Notes under the pieces: generated by a model
Databases searched by the model: none
What the model was told of the DNA's origin: nothing
The model's input: the letters and a program-made list of their open reading frames with translations, nothing else
Shown: in pieces, positions 50,531-59,135 of the stretch
Numbering within the stretch: position 1 is the first letter of the stretch
Layout of the letters: each line of letters begins with the position of its first letter
Translations under genes and position numbers: made by a program
Assembly (NCBI GenBank): GCA_016839165.1
Contig: CP069300.1
Coordinates: forward strand, 4,898,001 to 4,962,000
Source: Bradyrhizobium sp. PSBB068
Lineage (GTDB): Bacteria > Pseudomonadota > Alphaproteobacteria > Rhizobiales > Xanthobacteraceae
Reading direction: 5' to 3'
Length of the DNA: 64,000 bases

Positions 50531-51244
50531 ATGTCGCGAAATCTGGGCAGTGGATACGAGGCGATCAAATCGCCTTGGACGGATTACGCGATTTACAGCC
50601 TGCCCGACGCCTCCCGGATCGAAGCCTGCGACCGTCAGCCGCTGATGGACGCCATGAACGGTATCATTGCCGTCAACTGGCAGGCCACCGAGCCGCATTG
50701 GACAGCAACCTCCTCGCCGTTCGACCGGAAGTACAGCCTGGTCCTCGTCTATGACGGCTCCGGGCTCGTGGCCTTCTCGGTCTACCGCATCCTGCAGATG
50801 TCCGCCGGACTTGGAATTTATCGTAGCGGCACGGAAGTGCTCCCGGCGCATCAGGGCCGCGGATTGTACGGCTTCTTCACCGCCGAAGTCCTGAAATGTT
50901 CGGGCGCCGCCGAGCGGGCCGACGGCAACGTGCTCTACGGCTGGCGGACCCGCAATCCGATCGTGTGGGCAGCGAACGCTAAGATTTGCGAAAAAGTGTC
51001 TCCATCTTTGCTCGATGACGCGCAGGACCCGGCGCTGCAGGCCGCCTGTGTCGAAATGTGCACGTCGCTTTATCCCGGCAAGCCACTCGAATTGCCCGAC
51101 ATGATCATGCGTGGCGCTTACGGCCACATTAAGCACCATCGGCAGGCCTATCATGGCACTGCGTCGCTGGTCGACGCCGCGATGTCGCGAAAGATTCCGA
51201 ATTCAGCGGATGCTCTTTTCTCGGTGGGTTACGCGAGGGTGTGA
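50531..51244 (+). CDS. GNAT-family acetyltransferase-like protein
   Basis: 237 residues. The core (LVLVYDGSGLVAFSVYRILQ, then EVLPAHQGRGLYGFFTAEVL near 103-122) shows the acetyl-CoA loop HQGRGLY. First gene of a four-gene operon; its stop overlaps the MFS start (TGATG). Substrate unknown. Confidence 0.75.
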   Translation: MSRNLGSGYEAIKSPWTDYAIYSLPDASRIEACDRQPLMDAMNGIIAVNWQATEPHWTATSSPFDRKYSLVLVYDGSGLVAFSVYRILQMSAGLGIYRSGTEVLPAHQGRGLYGFFTAEVLKCSGAAERADGNVLYGWRTRNPIVWAANAKICEKVSPSLLDDAQDPALQAACVEMCTSLYPGKPLELPDMIMRGAYGHIKHHRQAYHGTASLVDAAMSRKIPNSADALFSVGYARV

Positions 51245-52536
51245 TGTCGATGCTCGGACAACAAGCTGTTTACGTCCCGACGACGCGCTTCACCGATCGC
51301 GCCTATCTCGCCTGGGCAGCCGTCGCCATCGCCTATGCCATAGCCTTCCTGCAGCGCGTGTCGCCGCAATCGGTCAGCCTCAGCTTCATGCACGACTTCA
51401 ACACCGACGCGGCCGGTGTTGCGATGCTCGCCTCGAGCTACTTCTGGGGCTACACCCTGATGCAGATTCCGGCCGGACTCCTGGTCGATCGCTACGGTGT
51501 CAAGCGTGTCGTCCTCGTCAGCATGGTCGCTTCATCGCTCGGCAGCGCGGCATTTGCACTGGCGCCGAACCTGCTCGACGTGTTTGCGGCGCGCCTGATC
51601 GTCGCCTGCGGCGATGCGCTGGTCTTCACCGCACTCTTGAAGCTTGTCGCGCAGAGCTTTGCGGACGAGCGGTTCGGCATGATGTCGGGCATTTCGCAAG
51701 TCTCCGGCTATGTCGGCGGCGTGATTGCCACCACACCGCTCGCGGCCGCCGTCTCGGGGTTCGGCTGGCGCGCCTGCTTCCTGTTCATCGCCTGCATCGG
51801 CCTCGCCAACCTCGCCTTCGCCAAGGTCACGCTCAAGCCCGATCCGGCCTCGCATAGCAACAAGACGCTGAAGAGCGTCGTGATCGCTGCGCGGCAATCG
51901 CTGGCTCATATCGCGAACTGGGGTTGCGCAATGACGTTTGCGTCGCACTTCGCGGTCGTGACGACGCTGTCGGGCGTCTGGGGCATTCCGATGGTCGCCC
52001 ACCTCTTCCATATCTCCCCAACGGCTGCCGGAACGCCGCTGCTCGCCTTCATGATCGGTAATGCGCTCGGCTCGATCTTCCTCGGTCACGCCGCCGATCG
52101 TGCCGCGACGGCGCTCGACCGCGCGCTGATCGGCATCTGCGTGCTGCGCATGCTGCTGATCGCGATGCTGCTGCCGCCGATCGCCGAGACATTCGGCCTC
52201 GCTTACGTCACCGTCGTGTTCACGGTCTTGGGCCTCGTTGCCGGCGGCACGGTCCCGCTGGTGCTGAAATGCGTCAAGAAGCTCTACACCTCCGACTTGA
52301 TCGGCGTCGGTGCTTCCGTGAACACCACCGCCGCCGGGATCTTCGCCGGTATCTCGCAGCCGATCATCGGCTTTGCGATGCTTACCGCCAGCAACGCCTC
52401 CGGCACCGATGCCGTGCACAACACGGCCGCGATCGGTGACGGCGGCTACAGCGCCTTGATCGTCATTCTGCTTCTGATGTCGCTGCCGGGCATTGCCGGG
52501 CCGCTGCTGATGAGAAGCAAGTTGATAGCTCGTTAG
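51244..52536 (+). CDS. MFS transporter
   Basis: 430 residues from the ATG at 51244. Twelve membrane segments; MFS loop motif DRYGVKRVVLVSM near 80-92 and a second-half copy GHAADRAATALDR near 280. VSLSFMHDFNTDAAGVAML near the N-terminus is typical of the organic-anion/phthalate-type exporters and importers. The substrate is unknown; it is translationally coupled to the acetyltransferase gene. Confidence 0.88.
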   Translation: MSMLGQQAVYVPTTRFTDRAYLAWAAVAIAYAIAFLQRVSPQSVSLSFMHDFNTDAAGVAMLASSYFWGYTLMQIPAGLLVDRYGVKRVVLVSMVASSLGSAAFALAPNLLDVFAARLIVACGDALVFTALLKLVAQSFADERFGMMSGISQVSGYVGGVIATTPLAAAVSGFGWRACFLFIACIGLANLAFAKVTLKPDPASHSNKTLKSVVIAARQSLAHIANWGCAMTFASHFAVVTTLSGVWGIPMVAHLFHISPTAAGTPLLAFMIGNALGSIFLGHAADRAATALDRALIGICVLRMLLIAMLLPPIAETFGLAYVTVVFTVLGLVAGGTVPLVLKCVKKLYTSDLIGVGASVNTTAAGIFAGISQPIIGFAMLTASNASGTDAVHNTAAIGDGGYSALIVILLLMSLPGIAGPLLMRSKLIAR

Positions 52537-52561
52537 TATCGTTATGTCTGTAGGGGGTGTT

Positions 52562-53317
52562 ATGGAGCGCTTGTTCTTGAGAAAAGGCGACGTTGCGTCG
52601 AACTTTCCGGTCAGCAGCTGGCAGAGCGTGATGTTCTCGGAGTTTGAAGCGCAGATGAGCAGCGAAGCAAGGCCGTTTCCTTGCGTGTTCGGAGTGACCG
52701 GGCATCGCCAGGATCAGCTGCGCTACCTCTTCCTCGATCCGTATGATGTCGCGGTGCTCGGCGAACAGCTCGCACAATATGTTTCGGAGGCGCGCTCGTT
52801 CGGCCCCAACACATCGTTGATCGTGTTCACGCGGCCCCGCCCGGTGCAGACGCTCGACGCCTATTATCGCAAGATGTGGCTGACGCTCGACCAGCTCGCG
52901 CGCTTGGACAAGAATCCGTGGCCGAGCGATATTCCGGAACAGATCGACCACCCGATGTGGGAATTCTCGTTTGCGGGCGAGCCGATCTTCGTCGTTTGCA
53001 CGACGCCCGCCCATGTGATGCGCCAGAGCCGCCGATCCAGCGCCTTCATGCTCACATTCCAGCCGCGCTGGGTGTTCGAGAAGATCCTCGGGACCGAAAA
53101 GGCGGCCAACGCCGCCTTCGCCGAGGTGCGCAAACGCCTGATCCCGTACGACAGCGCGAGCCCCTCTCCGCTTCTCGGCCGCTACGGCGCGACCGACGGC
53201 CGCGAATATCTGCAGTACTTCCTGCACGACGACAATAATGCGAGCGGCGGCTGCCCCTATGCCAAGCTCGCGCAGAACAAGACGCCATCGATCGCGAACA
53301 AGGAACAGGCGGCATGA
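52562..53317 (+). CDS. YqcI/YcgG-family protein
   Basis: 251 residues from the ATG at 52562 with AGGGGG upstream; an ATG at 52544 is also in frame. PFPCVFGVTGHRQDQLRYLF near 38-57, FTRPRPVQTLDAYYRKMWLT near 88-107, DIPEQIDHPMWEFSFAGEPI and RRSSAFMLTFQPRWVFE are the family signature. Biochemical role unknown; members often sit beside transporters and cupins, as here. Confidence 0.85.
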   Translation: MERLFLRKGDVASNFPVSSWQSVMFSEFEAQMSSEARPFPCVFGVTGHRQDQLRYLFLDPYDVAVLGEQLAQYVSEARSFGPNTSLIVFTRPRPVQTLDAYYRKMWLTLDQLARLDKNPWPSDIPEQIDHPMWEFSFAGEPIFVVCTTPAHVMRQSRRSSAFMLTFQPRWVFEKILGTEKAANAAFAEVRKRLIPYDSASPSPLLGRYGATDGREYLQYFLHDDNNASGGCPYAKLAQNKTPSIANKEQAA

Positions 53318-53634
53318 CCCAGATCATCGCAGGCACGAAGACCGAATTTGCCATCGACCCGGATATCCTGAACCTGCTCCCGGCCCAGGGTTCCGTCGAG
53401 CTGCAGCACGATGCGGCCGGCAAGGTGCATCACTTCCACACCCATCCGGTCGATGAAATCCTGATGATCATCAGCGGCCGGCTGAACTTCATCTGGGACG
53501 GCGGTGAGCGGGTCGTCGGTGCCGGCGACACCATCTTTCTGCCTGCTGGTACCCGACATCAATCCGAAGCGCTTGAGGGCGGTGCGATCTACGTCATCGC
53601 GACGCAGCCGCCCGCAAAGCCGATGAACAACTGA
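53314..53634 (+). CDS. Small cupin-domain protein
   Basis: 106 residues overlapping the previous gene (ATGA). The cupin motif HHFHTHPVDEILMIISGRLN supplies the metal-binding His/Glu set (residues 39-58) and the second motif is GDTIFLPAGTRHQSEA. Role unknown; last gene of the operon. Confidence 0.85.
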   Translation: MTQIIAGTKTEFAIDPDILNLLPAQGSVELQHDAAGKVHHFHTHPVDEILMIISGRLNFIWDGGERVVGAGDTIFLPAGTRHQSEALEGGAIYVIATQPPAKPMNN

Positions 53635-53656
53635 CATCCAGGGAAACGCGAACACC

Positions 53657-53839
53657 TCAGGACAGTGAAGGATCGCGCGGCGGCTCAACCGCCAAACGTT
53701 CGACCAGCTCGATGACCTCGCAGCGCCGGTCGGGCGCCAATCGAAGGAAGGCCTTCAGCAGTCCGCAAGCCTTCCAGTGTTTCGCTCGATGGAGCTCCGA
53801 GCTTGTTCTGCAGCTCCGCAACATATGCGGGATTTTTCA
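53657..53839 (-). pseudogene. Frameshifted small protein gene
   Basis: From the ATG at 53839 the frame reads MKNPAYVAELQNKLGAPSSE and TLEGLRT, then loses sense. The next frame gives LLKAFLRLAPDRRCEVIELV and ERLAVEPPRDPSLS to a TGA at 53657-53659, a typical small helical protein. One base change near 53757 would join them. Confidence 0.4.
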
Positions 53840-53865
53840 TCTCGCACCTTAAGTGAGGATTACGA

Positions 53866-54051
53866 ATGGCATACCCAGGTAAGCGTGAAGGCTTGGCCCA
53901 GAAGGTCGACACCGCAGCACAGGAGGCCGAACGCCTCGGCCTGACCACGGCAACCTTGATACTCCGGATGGCCCGCCTCGAGATCGACCGGGCGGAACCC
54001 GAAGAGGCTGAAAGTATGCCAAGGAACAACCTGCGCAGCAAGCCGAACTGA
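53866..54051 (+). CDS. Small hypothetical protein
   Basis: 61 residues (MAYPGKREGLAQKVDTAAQE), helical, then LGLTTATLILRMARLEIDRA. Divergent from the pseudogene at 53657-53839 with only 26 bases between. Function unknown. Confidence 0.5.
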   Translation: MAYPGKREGLAQKVDTAAQEAERLGLTTATLILRMARLEIDRAEPEEAESMPRNNLRSKPN

Positions 54052-54197
54052 GGTTGCGGATTCTCGCCCGTTCCGACTCCGAGGCGCCGTCGCGCGGCCG
54101 GCGACGTTTGAACGACATCATCCGAGGCGAGAGGCTTTGCTCTCGCCTGCGCTCGGGTTGTTCTATTCGTGCTTTATCTCTGGTGCAGATCGACCCG

Positions 54198-55457
54198 CTA
54201 GCCAGTGTTGCCGGCCCTGCCGAACGCACCTGCCTCTGCCAACGCGTCAATGCGCCGGTCGTCATAGCCGAGCGTCTTGATCAAGACATCCCTTGTATGC
54301 TGACCGAGCAGCGGCGCCGCAACGGGATCGACCGTCGGCGTCAGGCTCATATTGACCGGCGACTCGATGTTCGGAACCGAGCCGGCGGTTGGATGTGCGA
54401 TCTTGCTGAGGCGATGACGATCGCGCACTTCGGGCGCGTTGAACCCTTCCTCAACCGTGCGCAGATAGCCGACCGGGATGTTGGCCTTCTTCATCTTCGC
54501 CATCCAGTGCTCGAGCGTATCGCTCGCAAACACGCTGGCAATGATGGCGCGCAGCTTTTCCTTGTTGGCGGACCGCGCCTTGCGGTGAGAAAACTCGGGG
54601 TCGGTGACGAGATCCGGGCGTTCAAGCACGTCGGTGACGAGCCGGCGATAGAGCCGGTCATTGGCACAGGCCATGTAGAGTGGGCCATCGGAGGCCCGGT
54701 AGACGCCGACGGTCGGCGAACCGTTCGGAGAGTTGCCAAAACGGCCGGGGTTGGTGCCATTGATGAGATAGGCCATGCCGTAGAAGCCGGTCATCGACAC
54801 CGCAGTGTCGATCAACGCGACCTCGACCTGCTGCCCGCGACCGAGCCGGTCCCGTGCGATCAACGCCAGCAGAATGGCATTGCAGGCCGACATGCCGGTT
54901 GCCATGTCCACAATCGGCGGCCCGGTACGCACCGGTTCGCCATCCGGAAAGCCGTTCAGCGACATGAAGCCGCTTTCGGCCTGCGTGATCGGATCGAACC
55001 CCGGACGCAGCGCGAAATCGCCCTTGCGGCCGTAGGCTGAGATCGAGCAATAAACCAGCCGCGGATTGGTCGGCGCCACCGACGCATAGTCGAGACCAAA
55101 TTTCTTCATGACGCCGCCGGAGAAATTCTCCACCACGACGTCAGCCTTGGCGATCAGCGCGCGCGCGATTTCGAGCGCAGCCTCATTGTTGAAATCGAGC
55201 GCAATGCCGCGCTTGTTGCGGTTGAGGCTCAGATACGCGGCGCTCTCCCCGCCGATTTCGGCGTGCTCGTAGGCGCGCGTATCGTCGCCGCCATCCGGAT
55301 TCTCGATCTTGATGACCTCGGCCCCGAAGTCGGCCAGCGTCTGAGTGCAGGCCGGGCCGGCGACAACGCGGGTGAAGTCGACAACCAGCAGGCCATCGAG
55401 CGCCGTCGGAACGCCCTCCCCACGCGGCTCTCGTCCCGGCAATTCTGGTTTGGTCAT
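54198..55457 (-). CDS. Family III CoA transferase (CaiB/BaiF-type)
   Basis: 419 residues. Family landmarks: LDGLLVVDFTRVVAGPACTQ near 20-40, GAEVIKIENPDGGDDTRAYE, LDFNNEAALE, VVENFSGGVMKKFGLDYAS near 110, then CSISAYGRKGDFALRPGFDP, GPPIVDMATGMSACNAILLA near 180-200 with the catalytic Asp, and PVGYLRTVEEGF. It transfers CoA between acyl groups in organic-acid catabolism. Substrate not determinable. Confidence 0.9.
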   Translation of the reverse strand: MTKPELPGREPRGEGVPTALDGLLVVDFTRVVAGPACTQTLADFGAEVIKIENPDGGDDTRAYEHAEIGGESAAYLSLNRNKRGIALDFNNEAALEIARALIAKADVVVENFSGGVMKKFGLDYASVAPTNPRLVYCSISAYGRKGDFALRPGFDPITQAESGFMSLNGFPDGEPVRTGPPIVDMATGMSACNAILLALIARDRLGRGQQVEVALIDTAVSMTGFYGMAYLINGTNPGRFGNSPNGSPTVGVYRASDGPLYMACANDRLYRRLVTDVLERPDLVTDPEFSHRKARSANKEKLRAIIASVFASDTLEHWMAKMKKANIPVGYLRTVEEGFNAPEVRDRHRLSKIAHPTAGSVPNIESPVNMSLTPTVDPVAAPLLGQHTRDVLIKTLGYDDRRIDALAEAGAFGRAGNTG

Positions 55458-55765
55458 GATCCGACGCTTCCTCTGTTATTTTGTCAGGCGAAATACGACG
55501 GCCCCTGCCAGGACCGGCACTGCACGCCTTTTAGCGGAAGCCCATCACCAAGACCAAACCCGGATTTTGCAGGGCGGGACGTTCGCCTGACATGGCTGTC
55601 GTCGGCATGAAGGTCCGCAGCGCCGACACGATCGGACGAACCGAGAGGCAAGTAAGCCGCCCGGATACTGGATATCGATCGGTGCGTCCGGCAAGCGGAA
55701 GAATGGATACAGGCCGGCAGCAACGTTCTGTTGCCACCCGCCTGTCCTCATCGAGAGTTGTCGCG
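55458..55765. other. Intergenic, no gene supported
   Basis: About 308 bases between the CoA transferase and the GFA-family gene. Short frames on both strands have no recognisable domains. Nothing else was seen. Confidence 0.5.
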
Positions 55766-56188
55766 TTATTCGGCGATCATTTCGCCGGAGCCGCCGAACT
55801 CAGCCGGAAAGTCCTTCAGCTTCGGCAAGCCATCGCGTATCGACAGCACCGCCTCTGAGTAGTTGACGTGAACGCCAGGGCTAAACTTCAGCGTCGGGAT
55901 CGTCGCCGTGAACACGTCGACGAGTCCAAGCGTCGGGTGGTTGGTCATCAGGTGACCGCCGCACTTGGCGCAATATTTGCGCTGGCTCATCGCGGTCTTC
56001 TCGAATGTCGCGACGTGGTCGGCGCCCTTGGTGACCTCGACCGCTTCTGGCTTCCAGAGGCTGAACGCATTCACCGGACCACCGGACCAGGAGCGGCATG
56101 AACGGCAATGGCAGTAGCCCATCGCCTCAGGCTCCCCCGTAACCTTGAGCTCGACGGCGCCACAAAAGCAGTTTCCAGTGTGATTCAT
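55766..56188 (-). CDS. GFA-family (glutathione-dependent formaldehyde-activating enzyme-like) protein
   Basis: 140 residues from the ATG at 56188. Zinc/Cys motifs in order: CFCGAVEL (residues 7-14), CHCRSCRSWSG near 26-36 and YCAKCGGHL near 71-79; C-terminal NYSEAVLSIRDGLPKLKDFP is typical. Members may bind glutathione adducts; the true substrate is unknown. Confidence 0.88.
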   Translation of the reverse strand: MNHTGNCFCGAVELKVTGEPEAMGYCHCRSCRSWSGGPVNAFSLWKPEAVEVTKGADHVATFEKTAMSQRKYCAKCGGHLMTNHPTLGLVDVFTATIPTLKFSPGVHVNYSEAVLSIRDGLPKLKDFPAEFGGSGEMIAE

Positions 56189-56545
56189 CGGTCGGTTCTC
56201 CCTTTCGTGAATTGATCGGACTCCGCGCCAGCATCGACCCACGTTACTCGTGATGTTCGCGATGCGGGATGAGATGTAGGCGGGCGTAGCCGCTGCGAAC
56301 TCCGTTGTGGACGTACCGGACCTTTCCCCACACAGAGGCAATTACGCAGCGCTCGAATGCAGGCAGGTCGTCGACGCGCGCGAAGTTACATGAGAGTCAA
56401 CGCCGCTGTCGACCATCTTCCGCCAGCCGAGCACGTCACCCAAAGGGGGCACTCGGGGTGAGGCAACGCACAGTGCCGCAATGCGATGAGCCGTTGCCGT
56501 GCCGGATGCTGCGCGGCAACCGGCACGTGAGTAAGTCACCTCAAG
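56189..56545. other. Intergenic, no gene supported
   Basis: About 357 bases marking the junction between host metabolic genes and the phage-like control genes that follow. No repeat, tRNA or promoter was recognised. Confidence 0.45.
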
Positions 56546-57118
56546 TCAGCCTTGACGGTGCTTTCCGGGAACCCGGTTCGCGGTCGCAAGTCCGTACGTC
56601 AGCGCCAGCCGATCCAGGCATTCCTTGAGGCGCCGCGCAAAATAGTCCTGCCAGCGCTGCGTACGCAATCCGCGTCGCTGCCCGACCTGCTCCATGGTCA
56701 TGCCGAGGATCAGGACGTCGTGCACCAGCGCCGAACCGTCGGCGCCAAGCTCATGTTCGGCACGATTCAGGCGCAAGGTCGCCTGGCGCTGCCCCTCGGT
56801 AATCGGCTCGCGTTGCTGACCGCCGTCAACGTATTCACGCGTCGTATCCATCGCGCGAGGGCCACGCTCAGCCTTCTCCCAGTCGCCCTGGAAGGCCCGG
56901 CCGCTGCGATACTGTGTGTCGTCGATCTGCCGATGTGCATGCAACCGGCCGAGCGGATCGTTGCGGATCGAGCGAAACGTGATGATCTTCTCACCCGGTT
57001 CGAGTGCCAGGGGATCGTCGACCGCAATGGTCGCAACCTGGGCATTAATGGGCAGATCCTGCGAGCGACGGTCATGTGTTGCGGGATCGTATGGTTTCCG
57101 GCGTTTTGCGCGCGGCAT
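56546..57118 (-). CDS. Phage-like hypothetical protein, possible DNA-binding
   Basis: 190 residues from the ATG at 57118 (MPRAKRRKPYDPATHDRRSQ). A basic N-terminus precedes VDDPLALEPGEKIITFRSIR and DPLGRLHAHRQIDDTQYRSG; a helix-turn-helix-like segment occurs near 140-165 (VLILGMTMEQVGQRRGLRTQ). It follows the GcrA-like gene and probably belongs to a phage-derived control region. Confidence 0.6.
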   Translation of the reverse strand: MPRAKRRKPYDPATHDRRSQDLPINAQVATIAVDDPLALEPGEKIITFRSIRNDPLGRLHAHRQIDDTQYRSGRAFQGDWEKAERGPRAMDTTREYVDGGQQREPITEGQRQATLRLNRAEHELGADGSALVHDVLILGMTMEQVGQRRGLRTQRWQDYFARRLKECLDRLALTYGLATANRVPGKHRQG

Positions 57119-57210
57119 TGGCAACCTCCAAAAACGTGTCACGAGAGCGCGCGGAGCCTTCCGCGCGGTTGCGGTTGCAGGACCGGCATCCGTCGGTCGG
57201 ACAAGCGGCC

Positions 57211-57771
57211 TCAGGTGGCCCCGACGGCTCGAAGCCAGGCGTCGTTCAGCACCGGCCGCGCCGAGGCCTCAGGATCGCGGCTCAAGTGAAAATGCGCCGT
57301 GCAATAGCTCGAACCCGGCCGGCGCGGATGACCACAGAAGGTCATGGCTTCGCCGTCGGTATCCCCGCCATAGGGATAGCGGCAATCTCCGCGTTCGAGA
57401 TCGAGCAGCGAAAGGTGCCGTGGCGCGACCGCCGCGCAGCGAAGTTGCGGCATCTCCACCGTTTCGATGAAGATTTTCGGCCAACGGAGCGGATCGGGCG
57501 TCGACTCGGCCTGCCCCTCGCGCGCTCGGCCGATTCGCGGGAGCTCCGGCAGGGGCGGCTTGGGTGCTTCAAGATGTCCCGGCAGGGACGGCTCGGGCCG
57601 ATCGAGGCCCGCCATTCCCATCCGCTGCGCCCGGCTGAGCGCCGCGTTGCGGGTATAGGCCGTATTGAAGGTTGCGTTGATCGTGTCAGCAATTTCCGAA
57701 TAGGACAAGCCGCGGGCGCGCAGGTCCTTCAAGGCTGCCGAATGCTCCGGCAGCCAGTTCATCGTTTCCAT
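57211..57771 (-). CDS. GcrA-like cell-cycle regulator
   Basis: 186 residues. The N-terminal helix-turn-helix (SAALKDLRARGLSYSEIADT) and MGMAG near 52 match GcrA; the C-terminal part has LLDLERGDCRYPYGGD, then FCGHPRRPGSSYCTAHFHLS, the GcrA signature. GcrA-type proteins act with sigma70 at methylated promoters in alphaproteobacteria. This copy is divergent from a CI-like repressor gene, with two operator-like sites between, and is probably a phage-associated paralogue rather than the main cell-cycle regulator. Confidence 0.82.
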   Translation of the reverse strand: METMNWLPEHSAALKDLRARGLSYSEIADTINATFNTAYTRNAALSRAQRMGMAGLDRPEPSLPGHLEAPKPPLPELPRIGRAREGQAESTPDPLRWPKIFIETVEMPQLRCAAVAPRHLSLLDLERGDCRYPYGGDTDGEAMTFCGHPRRPGSSYCTAHFHLSRDPEASARPVLNDAWLRAVGAT

Positions 57772-57814
57772 TCCAAATTCCCATTTCTGTCATTCCGCCG
57801 GCGCCTCGCACAAC

Positions 57815-57862
57815 TTCCGATATTCCGAACAAAAAGTCAAGCTTGATTTCTGATAATCGTAA
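57815..57862. promoter_or_regulatory. Two operator-like sites between GcrA-like and repressor genes
   Basis: TTCCGATATTCCGAA (57815-57829) and TTCTGATAATCGTAA (57848-57862), centres 33 bases apart. They match the better palindromes at 58608 and 58639 and flank the repressor gene, fitting autoregulation. Confidence 0.55.
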
Positions 57863-57898
57863 CGGTAGTAATGTATCCGGGTTTGGAGAGGATGGAAC

Positions 57899-58534
57899 AT
57901 GTTGGACGCGGCACTGATTGAACGAGCACTGGAAAAGACGGGTAAGAGCAAGGGCGGGCTGGCCCGCGCGATGGGGGTTCGGGCCGGGGCGGTGTCCGAA
58001 ATCCTGTCGGGAATACGATTGATCAAGGCATCGGAGATCGCCCCGATCATGGAGTATCTGGAGCTGAACTCGGTGCCGATCGTGGGCCGGGTCGGCGCCG
58101 GCGCTTCGATCCAGCCGGAGCTGGAACAGGTGCCGCCGGAGGGTCTCGGGGAGATCGAACTTCCGTTCCCGATGACGGAGGAGACCGTTGCTTTCGAGGT
58201 TTCCGGCGATTCGATGCTGCCGAAATACGAGAACGGCGATGTCATCGTGGTCTATCGCGAGCAGCGCTATCCACTGTCGAGCTTCTACGGAGAGGAGGCT
58301 GCGGTCCGGCTGAAGAGCGGCGAGCGTTATCTGAAGACGATCGAACGCGGCAGTTCTTCCGGCACGGTCAACCTGAAGAGCTTCAATGCCAAGCCGATCA
58401 ACGGCGTTAAGCTCGAATGGATCGGCGAAATCTGCGTCACCTTGCCCCGCGGCCAGATCGAGCGGCTGCGCGGCAAGACGGCGGCGAAAGGGCGCAAGTC
58501 GGGCCCCAAGGGCGGCCGATCGTCCGAGAAATAG
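57899..58534 (+). CDS. CI/LexA-like S24 repressor
   Basis: 211 residues. An N-terminal helix-turn-helix (KSKGGLARAMGVRAGAVSEI near 16-35) precedes a cleavable linker with RVGAGAS (Ala67-Gly68). The S24 peptidase has Ser105 in SGDSMLPKYENGD and Lys146 in ERYLKTIER. It should self-cleave on RecA activation. Likely represses the divergent GcrA-like gene and the downstream 58694 gene through the palindromes nearby; the basic C-terminal tail (KTAAKGRKSG) is unusual. Confidence 0.88.
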   Translation: MLDAALIERALEKTGKSKGGLARAMGVRAGAVSEILSGIRLIKASEIAPIMEYLELNSVPIVGRVGAGASIQPELEQVPPEGLGEIELPFPMTEETVAFEVSGDSMLPKYENGDVIVVYREQRYPLSSFYGEEAAVRLKSGERYLKTIERGSSSGTVNLKSFNAKPINGVKLEWIGEICVTLPRGQIERLRGKTAAKGRKSGPKGGRSSEK

Positions 58535-58607
58535 CAACGCTGCAGCTGCCGGCCTGACCGATTCGGACGCGATCGCACCGGATCGGTCTCGCCGCGAGCG
58601 GCGCGAA

Positions 58608-58653
58608 TTCTGATTATCGTCAATTTATCTTGACAAAATTCCGATTATCGGAA
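58608..58653 (+). promoter_or_regulatory. Two operator palindromes over a promoter
   Basis: TTCTGATTATCGTCA (58608-58622) and the perfect palindrome TTCCGATTATCGGAA (58639-58653), centres 31 bases apart. TTGACA at 58630-58635 is a -35 element, so the second site lies in its spacer. Binding of the 57899 repressor here would block transcription of the 58694 gene. Confidence 0.65.
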
Positions 58654-58693
58654 ACAATGGGTGGTAACAGTCAACACACCGGCCTCTCGGGCA

Positions 58694-58969
58694 ATGCAAT
58701 ATTTCGTCGTGATGATCGACTATGGCCGGCGTGGCCGCGAGGCGATCGTCGATCCCGAACTGACGCGGCGCGAGGTCGTCTCGCGGATCGCGTCGGGAGA
58801 ATATGCAAATATCAGCTTCATTCACGAGATTGACGGGTGTTCGGTCGAGGATGTCACAGACGATATCCTTTCGGAGGCCGCCCTGCCCGAAATCCCGCTG
58901 ACCGGCGCCGAGCTGCAAGCCAATACGCTTGATCACGTCCGCGACCGGCGCAAGCACGAGCCGGTGTGA
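58694..58969 (+). CDS. Small protein controlled by the operator region, unknown function
   Basis: 91 residues from the ATG at 58694 (MQYFVVMIDYGRRGREAIVD). A beta-alpha start and helical body (EVVSRIASGEYANISFIHEI, VTDDILSEAAL). Small phage-like proteins in this place often regulate early functions; no family recognised. Confidence 0.6.
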   Translation: MQYFVVMIDYGRRGREAIVDPELTRREVVSRIASGEYANISFIHEIDGCSVEDVTDDILSEAALPEIPLTGAELQANTLDHVRDRRKHEPV

Positions 58970-59135
58970 CAGCGTTCACATGGCAATTGCGAAAACGTGA
59001 TCTTTCTTGAGCCGACCACTTGGCCGGAACCCGAAACCGACTAGATAGGGTTCACGCAGAGTCTATTCGGACCAGGCCTGGGTTCCCTTTAGATTGGCGA
59101 ATCGTTTTCTCGGGCCGGCAAGATTTCAGCTTCAG

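Noticed and set aside
50468..51154. N-terminal extension of the GlxA-type regulator frame
   Set aside because: It runs antisense to the GNAT gene at 50531-51244. Family members start near 50467, so the extension is not coding.
54054..55040. Plus-strand ORF of 328 residues opposite the CoA transferase
   Set aside because: Antisense shadow of a well-recognised enzyme.
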